Shown here: positions 58,993-64,000 of the stretch, in pieces
Layout of the letters: every line of letters begins with the position of its first letter
Position numbering within the stretch: position 1 is the stretch's first letter
From: Algoriphagus yeomjeoni
GTDB lineage: Bacteria; Bacteroidota; Bacteroidia; Cytophagales; Cyclobacteriaceae
NCBI RefSeq assembly: GCF_003259505.1
Contig: NZ_QLLK01000001.1
Coordinates: forward strand, 496,001-560,000
Direction of reading: 5' to 3'
DNA: 64,000 nucleotides
The notes under the pieces: generated by a model
The model's database searches: none
Told to the model about the DNA's origin: nothing
The model's input: the letters and a program-made list of their open reading frames with translations, nothing else
Position numbers and translations under genes: made by a program

Positions 58993-60530
58993 TGGCAGTT
59001 CTGAATTCCTTAATGACTTGGATTTTTAGAAGTCGCCTAGGTCAAATTGATAACTTTAAGCACAACCCTATTGCTGTTCAAGAAACGATTTTTAAGGAAC
59101 TATTAGAAGCTGGAAAAAATACAGATTTTGGAGTTGAGCATCGATTTTCGGAGATAAAGTCCTATGCTGATTTTGCCCGCAGAGTACCTATAAGAAACTA
59201 TGATAGTTTCAAGCCATTCATTGACAAGACAATGGAAGGTAAAGACAATGTCATTTGGAATAAGGAAATAGAATGGTTTGCGAAGTCCTCAGGAACAACT
59301 GCAAGTAGAAGCAAGTACATTCCGGTGACACATGAAAGTCTTGAAGAGTGCCATTATAAAGGGGGCAAAGACATGGTTGCACTTTATATGGCCAATTACC
59401 CTGATTCTAGAATGTTTGCTGGTAAGACCTTGACAATCGGAGGTACCCTTGATCAAAACCCGCTAAATCCTCTTGGGACCGCTAGAGCTGGAGATATCTC
59501 AGCAGTGATCATGGAGAATTTGCCTTTTTGGTCGTATTTCGTCCGAACACCTTCTAAGGAAACTGCTTTGATGGGAGAATGGGAAGCCAAAATTGAAAAA
59601 ATGGCTCTTGAGACTATGGACGAAGATGTGACTTGCATGGCGGGAGTTCCCACATGGACCGTGGTGCTTTTGCAAAAAGTCTTAGAGTTAAAGAAAGCCA
59701 AGAATATTACAGAAGTGTGGCCAAATCTGGAGATATTTTTCCATGGTGCGGTAGCTTTTGGACCTTACAGAAGTCTTTTCAAGGAGCTTATTCCATCAGA
59801 GAAGATGCGCTATATGGAGACATACAATGCTTCTGAGGGATTTTTTGGGATACAGGATCAGAAGGATTCTGATGAGTTATTACTGCTGTTGGATTATGGT
59901 ATTTTCTATGAATTCATTTCCATGGAAGAATGGGATAATGAAGACCCAGAAGTGATTCCATTGTCTGAAGTAGAAGTTGGAAAGAATTATGCGCTAGTGA
60001 TTACCACCAATGGTGGACTTTGGAGATATAAAATTGGGGATACAGTAAAATTCACTTCTACGGCACCTTATCGATTTAGAATTTCAGGTCGGACACGTCA
60101 TTTCATCAATGCATTTGGCGAGGAAGTGATTGTGGAAAATGCTGAAAAAGCGATCCAATTCGCAGCCGAGCATACAGCTGCCATGATTTCTAATTTCACA
60201 GCTGCTCCCGTGTATTTTGAAGGGTCTGGATCGAAGGGTGCGCATGAATGGATCGTGGAATTTCAAAAAGAACCATCTGATCCAGATGAGTTTGACAGAC
60301 TAGTTGATGAGCATTTGAGAGAAATAAACTCTGATTACGATGCTAAGCGTCACAAAGGACTGGCATTGAAAGAACCAATCATCCATCATGCTCCACATGG
60401 CTTATTTGAACGGTGGATGCGGAAAAGAGGGAAATTAGGAGGTCAGCATAAAGTGCCACGACTTTCCAACTCCAGAGAATATTTGGATGAGATATTGGGG
60501 ATGATGGAAAGTTCAAAACCCGTAGGTTGA
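58992..60530 (+). CDS. GH3-like adenylating enzyme (512 aa)
   Basis: Member of the GH3 auxin-responsive-promoter family, adenylate-forming acyl-amino acid ligases. Family blocks: FAKSSGTTASRSKYIPVT (ATP-binding P-loop type), TYNASEGFFGIQ, GGLWRYKIGDTVKFTS and FGEEVIVENAEKAI. Bacterial members are common in Bacteroidetes; the substrate is unknown. Translationally coupled to lptB. A strong terminator follows. Confidence 0.88.
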   Translation: MAVLNSLMTWIFRSRLGQIDNFKHNPIAVQETIFKELLEAGKNTDFGVEHRFSEIKSYADFARRVPIRNYDSFKPFIDKTMEGKDNVIWNKEIEWFAKSSGTTASRSKYIPVTHESLEECHYKGGKDMVALYMANYPDSRMFAGKTLTIGGTLDQNPLNPLGTARAGDISAVIMENLPFWSYFVRTPSKETALMGEWEAKIEKMALETMDEDVTCMAGVPTWTVVLLQKVLELKKAKNITEVWPNLEIFFHGAVAFGPYRSLFKELIPSEKMRYMETYNASEGFFGIQDQKDSDELLLLLDYGIFYEFISMEEWDNEDPEVIPLSEVEVGKNYALVITTNGGLWRYKIGDTVKFTSTAPYRFRISGRTRHFINAFGEEVIVENAEKAIQFAAEHTAAMISNFTAAPVYFEGSGSKGAHEWIVEFQKEPSDPDEFDRLVDEHLREINSDYDAKRHKGLALKEPIIHHAPHGLFERWMRKRGKLGGQHKVPRLSNSREYLDEILGMMESSKPVG

Positions 60531-60547
60531 TATTTAGTATTTTGCAA

Positions 60548-60589
60548 TAACAAGGAAGCCCGACGATATCGCCGGGCTTCCTTGTTTTA
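60548..60589 (+). terminator. Strong rho-independent terminator
   Basis: AACAAGGAAGCCCG (60548-60561) pairs with CGGGCTTCCTTGTT (60572-60585), a 14-bp perfect stem, then T. It ends the recJ-lptB-GH3 transcript. The following 60590-60640 has repeated CTTTCAGACTT-like words. Confidence 0.92.
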
Positions 60590-60643
60590 TGATTTTAGCT
60601 TTCAACTTTCAGACTTTTGATTTCTGACTTCAGCTTTCAGCTT

Positions 60644-63166
60644 TTAAATTTCCATTCCCTTATCCCGCATCTTTTTGAACTCGTCGAATCTTCTGAAGAT
60701 AGCGACTGTAAACCCGATCAGCATCACGATGGTACCGATCCAAAGTACGTTGATGTAAGGCTTCACTATAGCCTTCATTACCACATAGTCTTTTTGATAC
60801 TGATTTACCTTGAAGACAAACTTGTTTTCCTCTGGCAAGATGTTTTCAAGACTCACTTTAATACCTAGCTCATTATCTACCACTGGCAGTTTTCCAACTT
60901 GATTGTTACGGATAATGAAGGTTGGCTGAAGCAATTTTTCTACATCGTAATCCAAAATTCTAAGATTAGCTCTTACTGCCACGTCTCCTTCTTGTAGCAC
61001 ATAACCATCCAATTCTTGAAGCACATCAGCGCCATCAAAGTAGGTCACATAATCTGCAATGTGGAACTGCTCCCCAGGTGCTACTTCATAGTTCTCATCT
61101 TCTTTCCAATCCGGATCCTCAGAATCATTCATGGCTGCTACGTAGGTATACAGATCCCTGTCTATAAAAATTCTGGAGGCTGGTGAAGAAATCAATCCAC
61201 CCATACCCTCATTGAACTGAGACATAGGACTTAGGGAGAATTTCAATACTTCATTTTGGTAATACTCGATCTGGAAGTAGTCATTTTCTTCTAGGACAAT
61301 ATCAACTTTGTCTCCCTTTTTGAAGTGATCTTTATAATCCTCCAACGCTAGGGCTTCATTTACTTTTCCTGTTGGTTCCAGAATCTTGGCAGGAACATAT
61401 TCAGATATACCTTTTACCTTCTTCTGACGACCACGATAAATCACCGTATAGTCCTTCATCTGAGTTGGCTTATTGATCCAAAGCAAGACATGCTCTTTGT
61501 TCAACTCATCCTCCCAGCTATTGCTGTATGTCAAGCCGGACATATTGATGGAAATGGTGTCAGAATATCCCGAGCTGAACATAATTCCGATCAAAATCAT
61601 ACCCAAACCAATATGTGCCAAAGAGCCTCCAGCCAGTTTGAAGGTAGATTTCTTTAGAATTTTGGCTAGAATCACCGCGTTTGCAGTAATCGTAAATGTA
61701 CCAGCAAGCACGATGATCATGTATTGCCAATCAAAGACTTTGGCCAAAACAATAATCGCCGCCGAAAGTAAAACTGAAATGATATAAGGAGTCAGAAGCG
61801 CATCTTTTAAAGCTTTCTTATCCATTTTCTGCCACCAGAAAAACTGACCAACGGCAGTTAGCATAGCCAAGGCAACTGCAAACCACAATTGAAATTTGGT
61901 GTAGAACTCGATCTGATCTGCTGGCGGAGCCATGTTAGATATGCCTCCGAAACTTTCTACCATGGCATTCCAAGCAGGAATGGAGGTAGGCAAAATGACC
62001 TGGAAGGCCATCAATGCCAGCGTAGTCGCACCAATGAAAACCCAAAATTCGCGGGAGTAAACAGAGGCTTCTTTTTCTGAAGTAGGAATATTTTTCCAAT
62101 TTATTACGCAAAGGACTATAGCTACTACTAGGAAGAAAAGCATATAAATCAGCAACTGACCGGATAGACCCAAATCTGTGAAGGAGTGTACTGAAGCATC
62201 TCCCAATACACCCGATCTCACTAGGAAAGTGGCATAAAGCACCAAAATAAAAGTCATGATCACCAAGACAATTGAAGTCTTCAGCGCGGTGGCACTTTTC
62301 TTATAAGTGATCATGGTGTGAATAGATGCTACCAGAATAAGCCAAGGCACATACACGGCATTTTCTACCGGGTCCCAGTTCCAATACCCACCAAAATTCA
62401 GGGTCACATAAGCCCAATAGGCTCCCATGATAATTCCCATTCCTAGGATCATTGCAGAGAAAATCGCCCATGGCAAAGCTGGGCGAATCCACTCAGAGTA
62501 TTTTTTGGTCACTAATCCACCCATCAAGAAAGCGAAAGGAACCAATGTCGAAGCGTAGCCCAAGAATAACGTAGGAGGGTGAATCACCATCCAGATGTTT
62601 TGCAAAAGTGGATTCAATCCGGTTCCATCTTCAGGAACAAAATCAGGATTCATCTGGAAAATCGGTGCCTGTGTGGCATCTCTCAGGAGAATGAAAGGAG
62701 AGCTTCCTATTTTCAAATCACCGATCACCACACCCAAAATCATAGACACTAAGAATGCTTGAACGAGCGCAAACACCACCATGACCGGAGCTTCCCAGAA
62801 CTTATTAGTGAAAATAAGGATTGTGCCAAGCACCACGTTCCAAAATATCCAAAGGATAAAAGCTCCTTCTTGACCTTCCCAGAAACTGGAAATCATGTAA
62901 TGTACTGGCAGTGCCTCCGAACTGTGAGAGTAAGCGTAAAAATACTCGAAGCGGTGATTGTAGATGATCTCAAAAAGTGAAAAAGCAATCATCACAGCAG
63001 AGATGCCGTGAACTCCGAAACTGATTCTACTGAATCTCTTCCAACTTGCTTTGTCGATTTCGTTGGCGCGGAAATACTGAATGTAAGCGTATGCGGTAGT
63101 CAGTGCACTGACAAAGGCCACTATGGTCATGAAGTGGCCGAGGTTACCGATAAAGGTATTGATCAT
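60644..63166 (-). CDS. ccmF: Cytochrome c maturation heme lyase CcmF (840 aa)
   Basis: Large polytopic membrane protein that ligates heme to apocytochrome c. The tryptophan-rich WWD signature is visible as FGGYWNWDPVENA near residue 265, with conserved His in MVIHPPTLFLG, TMITYK and RSGVLGDASVHSF blocks. After about 13 helices comes a long periplasmic region of about 250 residues (from about residue 540) and a final helix (LWIGTIVMLIGFTVAIF). Longer than proteobacterial CcmF by about 190 residues, as usual in Bacteroidetes. Follows ccmE by 28 bp. Confidence 0.92.
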   Translation of the reverse strand: MINTFIGNLGHFMTIVAFVSALTTAYAYIQYFRANEIDKASWKRFSRISFGVHGISAVMIAFSLFEIIYNHRFEYFYAYSHSSEALPVHYMISSFWEGQEGAFILWIFWNVVLGTILIFTNKFWEAPVMVVFALVQAFLVSMILGVVIGDLKIGSSPFILLRDATQAPIFQMNPDFVPEDGTGLNPLLQNIWMVIHPPTLFLGYASTLVPFAFLMGGLVTKKYSEWIRPALPWAIFSAMILGMGIIMGAYWAYVTLNFGGYWNWDPVENAVYVPWLILVASIHTMITYKKSATALKTSIVLVIMTFILVLYATFLVRSGVLGDASVHSFTDLGLSGQLLIYMLFFLVVAIVLCVINWKNIPTSEKEASVYSREFWVFIGATTLALMAFQVILPTSIPAWNAMVESFGGISNMAPPADQIEFYTKFQLWFAVALAMLTAVGQFFWWQKMDKKALKDALLTPYIISVLLSAAIIVLAKVFDWQYMIIVLAGTFTITANAVILAKILKKSTFKLAGGSLAHIGLGMILIGIMFSSGYSDTISINMSGLTYSNSWEDELNKEHVLLWINKPTQMKDYTVIYRGRQKKVKGISEYVPAKILEPTGKVNEALALEDYKDHFKKGDKVDIVLEENDYFQIEYYQNEVLKFSLSPMSQFNEGMGGLISSPASRIFIDRDLYTYVAAMNDSEDPDWKEDENYEVAPGEQFHIADYVTYFDGADVLQELDGYVLQEGDVAVRANLRILDYDVEKLLQPTFIIRNNQVGKLPVVDNELGIKVSLENILPEENKFVFKVNQYQKDYVVMKAIVKPYINVLWIGTIVMLIGFTVAIFRRFDEFKKMRDKGMEI

Positions 63167-63194
63167 GGATATTTTAATTCAAACTGCCCTAAAC

Positions 63195-63611
63195 TCACAT
63201 TCCTGCTGCCTGCACTTCCGTTTCTTGGTACTTGGAAGGGCACTTCATTAAGATCTTATCGGCAATAAATATTTCGTCATTCTTGTAGGATCCGATTACT
63301 ACTACGGATTCGGACCGGGTAAAATCTGCAGGAACTGGCTCGTTGTAAAACACTTCCTGCTCTACACCTTCGTTGTCCACCAACATAAATGTGAAAGAAA
63401 CTTTATCTTCCCGAACATTTAGACCAGTTACTTCTCCACTAGCATCCTTTTTCAGTTGTCCTACTACATGAATTGCCTTATCGTCCCCGTCTTGCTTCAT
63501 TTCTTTAGCAGTAGTGAAGCTTTCGTAGCTACTTGCATCCCCGATGGAAGTCATGATGATGACTATTGCTATGGCAATAATTCCTAAACCTATTATGTGT
63601 CCTTTCTTCAT
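63195..63611 (-). CDS. ccmE: Heme chaperone CcmE with CxxxY heme motif (138 aa)
   Basis: Periplasmic heme carrier with one N-terminal helix (residues 5-22) and an OB-fold (FTTAKEM, IHVVGQLKKDA, VREDKVSFTFMLVD, SVVVIGSYKNDEIFIADKILMKCPSKY). In the classical form heme binds covalently to His in HxxxY; here the motif is Cys124-P-S-K-Tyr128, the CxxxY variant known from archaea and some anaerobes. This changes the expected heme linkage to thioether-type chemistry. Confidence 0.88.
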   Translation of the reverse strand: MKKGHIIGLGIIAIAIVIIMTSIGDASSYESFTTAKEMKQDGDDKAIHVVGQLKKDASGEVTGLNVREDKVSFTFMLVDNEGVEQEVFYNEPVPADFTRSESVVVIGSYKNDEIFIADKILMKCPSKYQETEVQAAGM

Positions 63612-63623
63612 TAGTTCTGAATT

Positions 63624-63866
63624 TTAGGAGTGAAGATTTTTTTCAAGTTTGCTGATCTTGCGATCCGTGCTGATTAGGTAAACGGTGATCCCTGCAAATA
63701 TAATTGCGATTACACCTACCAAGACGTAGATTTTGCCATTTGATCTCATCAAGTCAGCCATTTCCACTGAGTTATTGGTGTAGTCGGCTTCAGTGACAGG
63801 GATTTTTTCTTGTGCCAAAGCAGAAAGACTGAAAACCAAAAGCGCTATTGTCAATAATTTTTTCAC
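63624..63866 (-). CDS. ccmD: CcmD-like small membrane protein (80 aa)
   Basis: N-terminal signal-like segment ending ALAQ, a second helix at about residues 46-66 (IYVLVGVIAIIFAGITVYLI) and a charged tail, matching Bacteroidetes CcmD proteins which help release CcmE-heme from the exporter. The start codon is GTG at 63864-63866. 12 bp before ccmE. The genes for CcmB and CcmC would be expected to the right, outside the window. Confidence 0.8.
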   Translation of the reverse strand: MKKLLTIALLVFSLSALAQEKIPVTEADYTNNSVEMADLMRSNGKIYVLVGVIAIIFAGITVYLISTDRKISKLEKNLHS

Positions 63867-63960
63867 GTGTTTATAATTTGATTTTTAATTGCCACATGGA
63901 ATCTTCGCAAACAGCATAATCATACCTCTGTGTGTCGCTTTGGGTCATGCTCGATTTCAT
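63867..63960 (-). repeat. Dispersed ~94-bp leader repeat, copy 2
   Basis: Matches 8066-8157 upstream of lipoprotein copy 7, same orientation relative to the downstream gene, directly abutting the ccmD start codon. The minus strand holds a 29-codon frame here (starts MKSSMTQSDTQRYDYAVCED) but it is not conserved in copy 1, so coding is unlikely. Confidence 0.7.
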
Positions 63961-64000
63961 CTCTTCTATTAAGAATTAATCATTCGGTCTTCAATTGTTC

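Noticed and set aside
63867..64000. 29-codon upstream peptide before ccmD
   Set aside because: The frame is not kept in the other copy of the repeat, so a conserved leader peptide is unlikely.

Overview
The window comes from a Bacteroidota chromosome, most likely Cytophagales and close to Algoriphagus/Cyclobacteriaceae. Support for this: a fused SecDF, a single-chain glycyl-tRNA synthetase, many Bacteroidetes-type TAnnTTTG minus-7 promoter boxes, SusC-style carboxypeptidase-regulatory/TonB receptor architecture, and a full gene set for a keto-hydroxy monocyclic carotenoid of the flexixanthin type. No rRNA, tRNA or CRISPR array was seen.

Region by region. (1) 1-9303: a leftward array of nine homologous lipoproteins (DUF4221-like, ~375 aa). 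Seven are complete copies separated by 4-6 bp, one runs off the left edge, and one diverged founder-like copy lies upstream. Their ends are homogenised at DNA level while their centres have diverged. (2) 9500-11040: a REP-associated Y1 transposase gene packed between ~285-bp composite palindromes. (3) 11049-21339: a DUF4286 gene, then the carotenoid region: cruF-crtZ-carH-like regulator, a terminator, a promoter region full of TGTTTAA sites, then ECF sigma-crtI-crtB-crtYcd-ispH-crtW-TonB receptor. (4) 21342-29267: a DUF1905 protein, an outer-membrane barrel, a zinc peptidase, a GH28 enzyme, and the oxidative pentose phosphate genes pgl-zwf with divergent gnd. (5) 29269-30103: an MntA/HepT cassette between 74-bp direct repeats; hepT has a stop codon inside its catalytic motif. 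(6) 30131-39949: small lipoproteins, ahpD-ahpC with divergent oxyR, a LOG protein, rdgB, udk and secDF. (7) 40029-45015: a tandemly duplicated two-gene cassette (small soluble protein plus polytopic membrane protein) joined to a histidine kinase, a LuxR-type response regulator and a Gfo/Idh/MocA enzyme. (8) 45070-53819: an outer-membrane protein, glyS, lipoproteins, a DUF2490 pair, and the lone carotenoid gene crtD. (9) 53863-64000: a hairpin array, recX, tpiA, prmA, recJ, lptB, a GH3-family gene, and the cytochrome c maturation genes ccmD-ccmE-ccmF.

How genes fit together. CrtB and CrtI make lycopene. CrtYcd cyclises one end. CruF hydrates the other end and CrtD desaturates it. CrtZ and CrtW add the 3-hydroxy and 4-keto groups. 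IspH supplies isoprenoid precursors. A CarH-like B12 photoreceptor with its cobalamin and Wx9EH residues lies next to a promoter overlapped by repeated TGTTTAA sites, which suggests light-released repression. AhpC/AhpD under a two-cysteine OxyR form a peroxide defence unit. CcmE carries CxxxY instead of HxxxY as its heme-binding motif.

The best candidates for undescribed biology are the homogenised lipoprotein array and the duplicated small-protein/membrane-protein cassette with its own two-component system. All functional calls are by recognition of motifs and families from memory; no database search was run.
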